The notes under the pieces are model-generated. The model saw only the letters and a program-made list of their open reading frames with translations, ran no database searches and was not told where the DNA came from. 64,000 bases of DNA. It comes from Xanthostigma xanthostigma (lineage: Eukaryota; Arthropoda; Insecta; Raphidioptera; Raphidiidae). Positions 32,040 to 43,400 of the stretch are shown here, in pieces. The stretch covers positions 50,674,753-50,738,752 of the forward strand of contig OY754469.1 in the NCBI GenBank assembly GCA_963575645.1, given 5' to 3'. Each line of letters begins with the position of its first letter. The stretch's first letter is position 1. The position numbers and the translations under genes were made by a program.

Positions 32040-34140
32040 AAGTCTAAATATTCGATGCATGCCGTATAAGCCGCTGTTGTGAACGGTCTTATAAGCTCTA
32101 AACGTTTGATATCACATCATAGCTGCAAACACTTAATAGTTTACGACAGGCTTGTTTATTTATAAATGCCACTCGTATTATGTTGCACTTGACTCGAAGA
32201 CGATGCCTGCCTACCCCCTGAAGCCTGGGCCACACAAATGACAAGCCGGACTCAATATAGTCTCTGGCTAATATTTGTTTCTAAAAGTTATCTCGCAATG
32301 AAACAAAAACAGCATAGACTGACTCCTGCAATACCGTCCAGCTTCGAACGTTTGACGTTCCCATTGCCAGCGATGAAGCGGCCACACTACTCGTCGTTGG
32401 CCGCCGTTGAAACATATTGGGCCAGGCTCGAATCTGCTTTATTCGATAATTTTAAACCTGTCGTCGAAAAGCTACCGCTGCGCGTTTGTTTTAAAATCAC
32501 GGATTTTGTATAATATTGCAGGATAGAGACTGTCGCTTTACAGCTGTAGGTAATCTTCTTTTGTCCCGTGAATTACCAGATCGAAAGCCGTTTAAGGAAC
32601 GCTGGATTAAAAACAGTGTCCTGCAATTACTTTTGCAGCTGGTTTTGCTAGATAGCGGCATGACGACATCGAGCCACGTCGCGCGTGGTATAGTGGACGA
32701 CGAATTTAAATCAGATAACGTCCGTTCAACGACAGACACGTGTCCTATAAGTTACTGGAGACACTTGACAGATGCATATTCTGAGAGGAGGCAAGACCTA
32801 TACCTACTGAAAAAGCACGCAATCTGTATTGCAGCCGCGTCTTAATTATATATTAAACAGTGGTATTTAATGAGTATACGCGACACTGTAAATATTTACA
32901 TCGGGGTCATTGATTCTGTTGATCTAGTTTAAGTGTCACTGAACACGCTTTATAAACATCCTCCTTATATATAGTAGTCGATTGTTGCATTCATCTCAAT
33001 GCAGCGTCGGTTTGTGTGGGTGTTTCGGTACGAATGTGTCTGTTCATTTGATTGCATGTCTGTGCGGTCATCGGACAACGTCGCCTACCTAGAAATAATT
33101 CCTGCGAGAGTATTTACAATCGCATAAAATCACGACGGAACTCGAATTTTTTTACACTTTTTCGGCAATACACGGTATACTGGTCGTCTTGTCGAAATTC
33201 CGTATTTTTTTTATTTTTTTTATCGAGGGAAAATCCACCCGCAGTTATATACGCTGAAAACACCCTCATCTATACTTTCTTGCAGACCTGGAACCGTCGC
33301 GCGATTGTTGAAATTTCATCGTTTGCCTTAATAATACTACACGGACATCCAGATTGTTCGCCATGGCCGTTTACCCGACTTTTGTCGTCCGCATTTCTCG
33401 AGGATCGGTCGTCACGAACACCCAATCGAACTATAGTACTTACCTACATTAATAAAGTAAAATTATATTCTGTACAAAAACTGTTCTGTAATGTTTTTCG
33501 TGAAAGCAAAGATTGCTAAATGAATTCAGACGCTTCAGACATTGAATAACACCGACAAACTTTAGCGGCTGCAAGATAGTATAAACAAACAAGTAATTTG
33601 AAATTAGAGAACCTATTATCGGGAGCGTGTCCTCAGTATACCTATCTATAGTATTACCACCAGCTATTTTGAAATGAACTATTCTCTTTCATTAAACTGA
33701 ACGGACTATATTATTGTTTTTTTTTTTATAAGTTTCAGTTTATGACATTTCTTGTGACTCAACTAACGAACTAAAATATCGTAAAATGACTAAATTTTAC
33801 GGCAATTATCTGCCGGGCTAACAGAATTTTATCGTCTTTGCTCTTCGCACGTCATCGGCATTTCATATTTTTTTGTTTTCTTTTCATTAGATGCACTTTC
33901 CATGTTACTCTTTACGAGTTATTTTTATAGTTTGTCTATTGTACAGCTTGTTTCGTTTTTGTTTTGTTTTGCGTTATACTGTATTATACTCGGCACTTCT
34001 TATGCTTATTTATAGAATCTTCAAGAATATTGTACCTACATAAAAATTGCCTACATTCTCCTTGACAATATCTGCGAAATAGTGAACGAAATTCGCTTAG
34101 ATCTTTTTGTTGTCCGTAATCATTCGACGAGTTGTTCGCT
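32040..34140. other. Unannotated DNA with long unassigned frames
   Basis: The frames 32238-32513, 32516-32845 and 33052-33519 (91, 109 and 155 codons) have mixed composition but no signal, fold or motif I can name. A 'tataatattgcag' acceptor-like word precedes 32521. I record them as unassigned, not as genes. Confidence 0.4.
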
Positions 34141-34256
34141 GATACCTGCACCATCATTCATCACACAGTTCGTGACGGCCATTGTCAGTGCACGGTGGTC
34201 GTAAAGTGTGCCACTGCACGGCGGTGTGCCGGAGGACGGATTAAATAGCCTCGGCT

Positions 34257-34346
34257 ATGGCTCTACCCCATCGAATAAACGGCAGCCAGAGTGCCAAGTC
34301 AAAGAGCAGACGCCGTGCTGCACATCCTGACTGGCTACAAATCACG
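34257..34346 (+). other. Candidate first coding exon, 30 codons
   Basis: The ATG at 34257 has G at -3 and +4, and an in-frame TAA five codons upstream. The 30 codons, MALPHRINGSQSAKSKS followed by RRRAAH and PDWLQIT, are basic and GC-richer than the surroundings, and end exactly at ACG|GTAATG, a moderate donor (phase 0). An initiator-like TCAGTG lies about 70 bp upstream (34185-34190). I recognise no protein with this N-terminus. The frame would otherwise run on to 34490. Confidence 0.22.
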
Positions 34347-34587
34347 GTAATGAATCTCGCCACACTCTTGTGTTGTGTGCGGTGTTTCACTGACTTAAAC
34401 ACAAATCTCCTCTTCTTCTTATTTGCCAATTGCCATCGTCTTCTTCTTGCTATTCGTATACATTCTCTTGCGGTGCAAACGTCGATTTGAACTGACGCTG
34501 TTTTGTCGGGTTTAAATAAAAAAGAAAATACCTAATCTTTATCCGCGACTTCGTGCGACTGATTTTATATTTTTAGACAGCTTATTA

Positions 34588-35252
34588 AAAAAAAAATGGT
34601 TGTCTGTAAAGTCGGTTTACGGACGATAGTTTTACGTGATAACGTATTCCGTAATACATAACCTAAACCTCCCAAAATTTGGTTTCAATCCGCTTATCCT
34701 TGGTGTCGGAATGATAAGAAATGTCAAAAGTGACGTTTGCAACTGTCAAAGTATTATGTTCTAATAATAATTAGTTATTCCAATACTTAACTTAGAAGGC
34801 GTTGCATTTCACAAAATACTAATGTCAAAAAATTGAATTAAACATTAGAAATGCAGCCGTTTTCATGTTAAGACAAGATATACGTTATTTTCTAATTTCC
34901 ATGTACGGCAAACAAAGACAACCGACCGCGTCGCGCTATGCATTAGACAACATTGCATTTATACAGCTATTTTTCTATATAAATTTGTATAAAAAAACTA
35001 TTTAGGCAAATTCTGTTATACGAAATCTATGTAAAATGTTCTCCTCTTTCGTTTAAGACTGGTTTCAAACCGATTTGATTTAAATTGAGCGAGAAATTAG
35101 CAAAAAGCACGCACAGGGTCAGGCGGAACGTTACGCGTTACGAACGTTAGGAACGTTACGACCGTTACACTTTTTCGTGCATGCAGCCGGTGTTTTATCA
35201 ATTTATAAGATTGGTGATTCATCAATTTATAAGACGTTATCACGTCAAAAAA
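34588..35252 (-). mobile_element. Helentron/HINE-like element, family 1, copy 2
   Basis: Reverse-complement copy of 28522-29167. It opens with an A-run and 'ggttgtctgtaaagtcgg' (the 3' hairpin inverted) and ends 'cttataagacgttatcacgtc'-like text plus an A-run. Both subterminal repeats and the hairpin are intact. The interior keeps the 'ctatgtaaaatgttctcctc' segment that copy 1 has lost next to its 'gaaagagg' word. Confidence 0.75.
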
Positions 35253-36937
35253 TGGTAACGCCTAGGAATGTAGGGGACTTTTTGGTCTTTTTGGTTTAGA
35301 TTTAAGCAACTGTAGGGCACTCGTAAGGTATTTATGTTGTGGAGATCTGAGCCAAGATCGTAGTTATGCCTATTTTTATAAACATATAAAGACAGTTCAT
35401 GGATTTAAACACTGACATTACAATAACAAAAATGAATGACAATTCTATCATATACACACGCCATGACAGCTTGTCCGTCTCCACCGATGAAACTGTTTAC
35501 TAAAGTGGTTCATAGATGACGCCTCGGTACTTGACTCGAGCACAGCCGGGTTCGCAGCTAACTAATTTAAAATATTCACTCTCCCTAGATTGACGTGCGG
35601 CAAAAAATTAAGGGGGCGTGCAGCATTCGTTTAAACAAATTAAACAGTTTTATATCTGTATTAATATATCTACTTGCATGTCGCGTTTAAAGTTGCATGC
35701 AGGTTTTTTGTACTACTATGAAAAAGTAAATATGTAAGTAGTTGATTTTTCTCTTTTATTTGTGTTCATAACTTACTTTAAGAGCTAGGTAAAAATCGTT
35801 TTCCATTTTGTAATAAATATGTAAAAATAATAACAGCAATAATATGTATTGTGCAGTATTAAAATCTTTAGAATATTTTTACTAAATTAACAGTTACATT
35901 TATATTAAACTTTTGATGAGATTTTGATACATTTCCTGATTAATCAGACTTTTTATGCCACACTTACGTATATTCATATAAATATAGATTATTATAGGTA
36001 CGAGTATAAGTGGATACGACTATTTCACATTTCCTTGAATTTGTGTCGATGTTTTAATCTTATCTTTACTCTAATTATAACTGTTCTAAACCGCATCCGC
36101 TCTAATTACATACAATTAATAGTATTTAAACAGAGTCAGTATTCTAATATAACCATAGCTTTGTTTAGATTTAAACATCTCTGCGTAGCAAAAACAATGT
36201 GTTGTTGGCTTTACAGAACACTACAGTATTGATTGCGAGTTGCGACTATAATTATTATAGGGTTCGATGATTCAGGTATCAATAATTTTTTTTTTGTTTC
36301 GATATTTTAAGGGTTAGAGGTAACAGTTCCGAAATCGAAGTCGGAAAAACCGGGATTGCGATTTTAAAATTTTTTTCATAAATATTTAGAATGTACAGGC
36401 TACCTTCTTAAGATGGACATAGGCTATATATTATCGCGTTGAATTAAAATTTCGTGGAGACAAATTTTGCAACGTAAGTCGTCGAAAAAACGGAGGTAGT
36501 CTACAAATTCGGACGAAGCCGGCACGGGGCCGCTATTATTAGTATTTGCGTCAAGTGGAAACCTTCTAATTGTGACTTTTGATACGTCGGTACAAGTAAG
36601 TTACCTACTGGAGGATCAGTAAAATGCATTCAAGGAATGTGTATCAATTGATCAGTTGTAAACTTTTTTAATGCAAATTTTGCAAATTATATAATTAAAA
36701 CTCAATTGTAACGTTGCTATAGTTTTTACTTTTATGTATATGTCTGTTTTTTTGAAACATTGCGTATTTATTCGAATAATAATTATTTTTCATGGATCCG
36801 TTCTGTGATTTAATCCTATAAGCCTAAGCAGTCTGTATAAGCTTGTGTTACTAAAAAATCATTTTGTTGTCGTTATGTTGACTGTTATAGCATTCCCTTG
36901 TGCCGAAATTGTCATAAAATTCATAAAAATTTTGACG
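35253..36937. other. Unannotated AT-rich DNA
   Basis: No gene or delimited element. The 102-codon frame 35924-36232 is hydrophobic and AT-driven, with no family match. Confidence 0.5.
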
Positions 36938-37112
36938 TTTTTGACGTGATAACGTCTTATAAATTGATGAAACACCGGCTGCATGCACGAAAAAGTGTAA
37001 CGTTCCGAAAAGTGTAACTCATAAAAGTATGCAATTTTTCATCAATGTTTCTTTATGACGTTATCACGTAAAACTATCGTCCGTAAACCGACTTTACAGA
37101 CAACCAATTTTT
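36938..37112 (+). mobile_element. Helentron/HINE-like element, family 1, copy 3 (short)
   Basis: About 175 bp: both ends intact, interior mostly deleted. It retains 'gaaacaccggctgcatgcac' and a duplicated 'aaaagtgtaac'. The right side has 'catcaatgtttctttatgac', a version shared with copy 5 and not with copies 1, 2 and 4, so two subfamilies exist. The 68-codon frame at 37055 is a translation of the 3' end. Confidence 0.75.
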
Positions 37113-39414
37113 GTTCTCACTTTTCATTATCAAAAATTGATGTAATTTATTTGCAATTTTTTTATTGTGAACGTTTTGCGAGAACATTCGAAAGAGAAAA
37201 ATGTAAAATAAGTTGGTTTCATTATAATATAACTGTGAATTGCTGTGACATTTTTTTGTGAATTATTCAATGTTGTAAGTCAACCCAGTCACATATTTCT
37301 TCTTTTGTAACATTAAAAGAAAGCTTCATTTTACTCCTCTTTATGGGTTACACATGTTTATAAAAATCATAATAATAAGCTAATATTTGCTAAGTTGTAT
37401 TAGGTATGACAAATAGTTTTTGATATGAATATGTACATTTTTTTACGAAAGCGGCTTGTCGTTATCTAATAAAGGCAAATGATTTAAATTGGAACAATTA
37501 TTCTCTTTTGGAATTGGTCTTCACCCGTATAATTTCCTTTGACATCGTCTTTCCGAAAATTCTCATCAATCATCAATTCAAGATTTCAGAAAGAAAATAA
37601 ATAATTTTTCTTTTCGTTTTAAAGTGACCTTGGCTAGCCTAAATTCAATTTGAAGGCGGTATAAATAAGCCGTTATAATATGACTAATATATACTTAGAG
37701 AATACGTCGATTTCTAATTGAATAAGGAAGCGAAAAAAACATTTGTCACTTGTTTATTAACACTGAAAAACTGAGAATCTTCTGCTTTTTTTAACTCAAT
37801 TAAAAAGCTAGCTGAAAATGCCGCGTGTATTCGCATTGATAATAAAAACACCTACCCGTCGTTTCGCTCAATAATCGCGTTAGTTTGATCATATCAATTC
37901 ATTTCTTGTTCATGCAATGAAATCAACAGACCCGATAAATGTTCAGCCGGTGTGAATATCGGATACTGATTTTCTTCTGTTCTTCACTTCGCATTATTCT
38001 TGATGTCACAGCATTGAAATAATTAAATGGAAACGTTGACTATCGGTCGCTTATATTAAAAAAAAAAAAATAATTAAAGAGCAGTTCGATCCCATGACGG
38101 CAAGCGTACATAGGTCGGTTCGGGTCGGGTCAGGATTATACGCGGCGCGATGCGATCTCGTTTCGCGGTACATCTATGAAAATGATGTCGTCCGGGGTAC
38201 GAGACCCACATCAGTTCCTGCGGAATTGCTCCAAGCTGCCTCTTCATAGCATTAACTACTCGAATGTGTGTGCGGGATATGTGAGACTATTGTATCGTAT
38301 TGTAAAATCGCATCCAATGATTTTAAGTTACTATAATAGAATTTCAAACGTCGAATGTCTATCGGTTACCGTATTCTAACTAATAAATCAACCAACGCGA
38401 AATCGGGAGATTTAGGATGTAACATACACAAATTTTCCCTAAATAGAAAATGGCAATCGATCACAAAAGATTTATTGCGTGCTATAATAAAGGATACCTA
38501 ATAATATATGGTTTTTATGTTTCGTATTTCTGGGCGGACTGCAGGACACTATATACAGTAGTATACACTGCTTACGTTATCTTGCTATATTGTTATATGA
38601 TGCGATGTGTATTATAGTGTCCTAAGTGTAACACAAGTAACACTGTAGTGTCACTCTATGTCTTCGGAGAGTATACGGAGGTTTGTGTGTCAAAACACTC
38701 ACGAGTCATGACAAATGGATGTTTTATTCAGCAGAGTAATACCGCTAACGAGCTGATTATGTTTTGGCCCATATTTATATTATATTGTGAGCGTCTATAT
38801 AATCTACAATCTATCTCTCTATCTATGCATTAAGTATATTTAAAAAGTTCTGTTGAACTTACAATTATTTTTTTTTTTTTGACCCAGGCTTTTATCTATG
38901 TCCGTTGGAGATACGCTATCCACATCGACTTTTTTATGCAAAGCTTTTTATGAAACAGCCAGAACCGTTATAATCGTGATTTTAAATTCTATTAACTTAA
39001 TTTTAATAGAATGGATTTTCGAACCTGTAAATAACTAGATATTCATTGCCTAATATCTAGTCAACGTTTGAATAAAATTGTGTATTTTGAGAAAACTGGA
39101 AAATCGAATGTGCAATATTTGATAAATGCCGATTTATTGAAGCAAATGCTGCGCCAGTGATGAAATTGTTTTGCCGGCAGGATGTGAAACTATTTTATCT
39201 AGAAAAAGTTCGCGTTTGAGTTATGGTATTTTTTTCTTCAGTTTTATTTGTATGAAAATATCTTATCAACATATTTCATGCATATGGGAAAAGTAACTTT
39301 TTTTATTACGTATACCTATATATACATCACAGTAAAGAAGAAGAAAAATTCAATTTTGGGAATACGTACATAAATAAGAATATCGTCGTGTCCATCAAAT
39401 TCTAATGTACTATA
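37113..39414. other. Unannotated DNA, one GC-rich patch
   Basis: 38095-38180 is GC-richer ('gtcggttcgggtcgggtcagg', 'gcggcgcgatgcgatctcg'). Otherwise it is AT-rich with no recognisable gene. Confidence 0.45.
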
Positions 39415-39785
39415 CTAGCGGTCCCGCCCGGTTTAACCCGGGTGCAAAAAAACGAATGTGGAGAGGGACATAAGTACGCACGTTCATCTTAGAATGTTGT
39501 GTCCAAATTTCATGATGATCGGAGTTACCGTTTAAAAGTTTTTGTCGGACAGACAAATTTTGAATTATATTTTGCAACATTTTTCACTGATGCTCCGCTT
39601 CTATTGGCTTCTATTGACAAATGGACTATCCAACAAAAAAAAATTCAATTGGAACCAGTAGTTCCTGAGAATAGCGCGTTCAACCAACCAAACAAACAAG
39701 CTCTTCAGCTTTATATATTAGTACTAGCGGCCCTGTACGTGCTTCGCTACGTATAAAGTGAAATAATAAAACAATTTAATTGGAA

Positions 39786-39812
39786 CATCTATCTATCTAT
39801 CTATCTATCTAT
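39786..39812. repeat. (ATCT)n microsatellite
   Basis: About six tetranucleotide units inside Helitron B. Confidence 0.95.
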
Positions 39813-40027
39813 TTTATTAATTGCTAGCTATTTTAAAATATACATGGGCGTATATGCGTGTATGTCGAGCACTCCGGCTGCGCCGTCGTGCTTGAAAAAA
39901 AATAGCGTAAAGTATTCGTGGATAACTGGTCTTTAAAACACTTGCTCTATTTTGAGCACTCCGGCTGCGCCGTCGTGCCGAGCAGTTTTAAACGATATTC
40001 AGTTTTTTTACATCCTAGATCTAGATA

Positions 40028-40247
40028 TATGGTTGTTAAGTTCGTTGCGCCATCTATTGAATATTCACTCAATCCAGTCAACAGGTATCGCTATCTTATA
40101 TGGTTGTTAAGTTCGTTGCGCCATCTATTGAATATTCACTCAATCCAGTCAACAGGATCGCCATCTTATATGGTTGTTAAGTTCGTTGCGCCGTCTATTG
40201 AATATTCACTCAATCCAGTCAACAGGATCGCCATCTTATATGGTTGT
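40028..40247. repeat. 70-bp tandem repeat in Helitron B, three units plus a stub
   Basis: Units begin at 40028, 40099 and 40169 with 'tatggttgttaagttcgttg', and a truncated fourth begins at 40239. They differ by only a few bases. The in-frame repetition explains the 116-codon open frame here. Confidence 0.95.
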
Positions 40248-40446
40248 ATTCTGACTGTCAAGGAATAGACAAATAATTTGCAATAAAATAATATTGAGAC
40301 TATAAATTGAAATGTAAGCTATCCTATCTTTCAAGTTGGGTCGAATTGCACACGGTGTGCAAATCAAATTTAAAATCGGTTCAGTAGTTTAAGAGTTCAT
40401 CGCGGACAAACACGTGACACGTAATTTTTATATATAAAGATAGATT

Positions 40447-43400
40447 ATTACTTCAGTTAGTAGTTGCTAATCTATACTTCTAATATATAACTTACTTACT
40501 GATAAAATTCTTTGTAGGCTTGTATGGATTTAAACGTAAAAACGATTTGTTGGATTTTGTTGAAACTTTGTTTTGAGATATTTATTATGATTTCAGTACC
40601 CAAACCGATTACGATGAAATTTTGATGAGTTGTTCGCGCCCGCAAATGTTTTTGAAAACTAGTGTTTCAAAGTGGCACTGCAATACGTTAGCTCCACTAT
40701 TATTGTCGTTGCCGAGTGGGGCACAACCCCGCGAGGCGTGACTGTAATACGGTGGAGCCAAAGTCTACACAGATATTGTTTCATCTTAATCGTGTGAAAC
40801 CTGTATAGATGAATAAAAAAACAAACTGGTGTTTTAGGTGCAATATGGATAATATTCTTTTCTCTTCTTCATAACGTGAGCAAAAGATGTCACTTACGCA
40901 TGTGTAACACAACACGTATGTGCAAAATAATATAATTTATATATTGTGATGTAATAACCGTAAATGGGAGGTGTGTGCTTGTGTGGGTAGGTCACGGTCG
41001 CTTTTGTGTGTTCGACGAGCAGTCGTCTACGCAATTATGGCTTGTATAAAGACATAACATTATCTTTATATATATATAACTGTGAATTGTTGTTATTCGT
41101 AACATAACGTGGTATGTGTACCGAATTGTCTCAAGATATACTACGAAACAATAAGAAAGACCTACCACTTACTGATAGTGATGAATATCGGAGCATAATA
41201 TAACAGGCGCGACGCTTGTTTTTAGCGTCTGGATATAGATATTATTAATTTTTTTATAACAAACTGTAAAGATAGTAAATATATACTTCGTGGGCACATG
41301 AGAAACGTAATAAAGACGACAACAATAAACGCTAATGACTTCATCTGTTTAGCGTCTATAATCTGCAATCTGTCTGTCCAGATCACATGCGAGTTTTTTT
41401 TATGTAGAAAAAGGCGCGAGATGAATTCAGTTCCTTTTTGATAAGTACCCAACTATTTCTTTTTAGATTTCGGATCGTTTAATTGTAACTCTATGCTTTG
41501 AATATTGGTATAAGATTACAAGCACATCACATCGATATTGTCAATGATTTATTTTCAAATAGGTACATAATAAAGCTATACCAAACATTGTTTATTTTCT
41601 CAATGACAATATAGCTTGTTACTTAAATGAAATTTTTTCTTGGAGATTTTGTTTGAAATTGTGTTTAATTTGTGTAGATGCAAAAATTACACGATTTTCA
41701 TTTTTTTTTTGCTTCTTTTTGTGTATAAATGCATATTATTTAGGTGTAGGTACTAATTAACTAATTATCGAATTATTTCCAAGTCATATTTAAATGTTTA
41801 AATTAATACAAAATATCTTGTTAATTAAAAAGCGGATTTAATTTATTTTTAATCCGTAACAATTAAATATTCTAGCAATAAATTAAAAGCAACTATTGTT
41901 TACAAATTTCGACGTTTATTACAAAAGGGGCGTTTAATTTTCTCACATTTTTGTATTCCTCGCGTGTGCTCTCCAAGCATTAAAGTTCTTAAACTAAACA
42001 CACGTATCAGAACGTCCTCGTGGTTAAGCTCTCTCTGTCTCTCTTTCTCTCTCTATTTATGGTCATGTATACGGGATGATTTCTGCAATGATAAGAAATT
42101 ATCGACATCAAAACTGAAATGAGAAAATTAGTCAAGATTTCAGGGCTTTCGGCGTGACTGAAAAAATTGACAGAGCAAATCGGTCGTGTTTCTGTTGACC
42201 CGTGTGCGGTTCGTCCCCGGAATTCTCTGACGTTCGAAAAGTCACGGAACGATCGCATCCTGAACCGATTTGAAACTCAGACCCGTGCCGGGAGGGCCCT
42301 ATTAACTGCAGTTAATCGGTCTATTTGGCTATGAAATAAGCGATTATAAAGTAATTTTTATTTCGTATTATCACTATCCTAGATGATGGTGTACACTGTA
42401 CAGTTAGGACTTATGAGTTACCAGCATTGATTAAAAATTTATCTTGCAGATTTCGATAGAAAAAAGAGGCTATAAAAATATAAATGGTAATAAGCTCTTT
42501 TGTAAATGCTTCGAATTTATTTGTCATATTTTAATAAGTAATTTTTCCCATTAGACAATTAATTATGTAAATTGTGCTAATTTTAATTTATAGGTATGCA
42601 CATTATACGCTTGAGTTGGAAGCGTTAGCGACTTGGAATAATCTATCAAATGTATTTTTATTTATTCTTATTTTCGCAAACAATAAATCTATTGTGCTAA
42701 ACATATTTAGCATACTATTTTTAATTCATATTATGACACTGAATATAATGTATTATGTAAAATTAATTAAAAATCAGAAACCGCCAGTTACGTTCGATCC
42801 TCCTGTATGTACTGTTTATATGAATACAGTACGGAAACAACTTCTCCAGACGATGCTATATCATTCTGACACATCTAGGATACAGCATCTAACAGAACTC
42901 CGGCTCCTATAGCTGGGAGGGCACATGATTGCACAGAGAAACTGGGCCTGGTACATTCACGCACACATACACAGTTCCGTGAGTGGTTTCTGCTTCACGT
43001 CAGGGATGGAAAAACTTCACTCGCTTAGAGAACATTCTGCACACTGAACTCTGTATTATTATTATCGGAAAGCATTTTCCCGAATCTCTCTCTCTCTGAC
43101 ACGTTGCAAATTCTGTACGTTGTGTATAGCTAGTGTCATCCTCGTGTAATTTTCATTCCAAAGATATAATATCTGAATCTCCATTTGTTCTTCTCATAAT
43201 AGTATACTACCTGTGTACGTTGGAAACAAGATACGATATCGCAAAATATATCGATGTATTGATGTTTCGTATAAAATTTGTTATTTTAATTAATAGCGTC
43301 AAATTAATAAAATTAAAAACAATTTTATTTTAAATTCTTAATGTCAACATTACAAGTTAAAAAATCCTCAATTTTATACAAATCATAGTTCCGTTAGAAT

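Larger units (their letters stand above)
39724..40440 (-). mobile_element. Helitron B, inserted in Helitron A
   Basis: Minus strand: begins TCTTTATATATAAAAATTAC at 40440, ends GGGCCGCTAG at 39724. Its flanks are the A and T of Helitron A's own TCTA|TACTAA, i.e. a perfect A|T target four bases inside A. The interior holds three 70-71-bp tandem units (40028-40238), two copies of 'gagcactccggctgcgccgt' (39868 and 39954) and a (CTAT)n run (39786-39812). It has no coding capacity. Confidence 0.88.
39415..40444 (-). mobile_element. Helitron A (non-autonomous), carrying a nested Helitron B
   Basis: On the minus strand the element runs from TCTA (40444-40441), resumes at TACTAATATATAAAGC (from 39723), and ends at CTAG (39418-39415). 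A 5-bp GC stem, CCCGG-gttaaa-CCGGG, precedes the end ('gcgggaccgCTAG'). It is flanked by A on the 5' side and T on the 3' side, with no duplication, as Helitrons require. The uninterrupted sister at 53552 starts TCTATACTAATATATAAAGC, proving the break point. There is no Rep/helicase. The frame at 39499-39756 is a by-product. Confidence 0.88.

Noticed and set aside
32238..32845. Two adjoining frames suggesting a two-exon gene around a 'tataatattgcag' acceptor
   Set aside because: No recognised domain, weak donor context and no upstream partner. Too speculative.
33052..33519. 155-codon frame, the longest in the window
   Set aside because: No motif, odd composition with poly-Phe from T-runs, and no supporting context. 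Not called a gene.
37055..37261. 68-codon frames sharing 'LSRKTIVRKPTLQT' at 37055 and 55177
   Set aside because: Shared because both overlap the 3' end of the family-1 repeat, not because of a conserved protein.
42301..42316. Perfect palindrome ATTAACTGCAGTTAAT as a homeodomain-type binding site
   Set aside because: A 16-bp palindrome of this composition is plausible by chance, and no supporting cluster of sites was seen.
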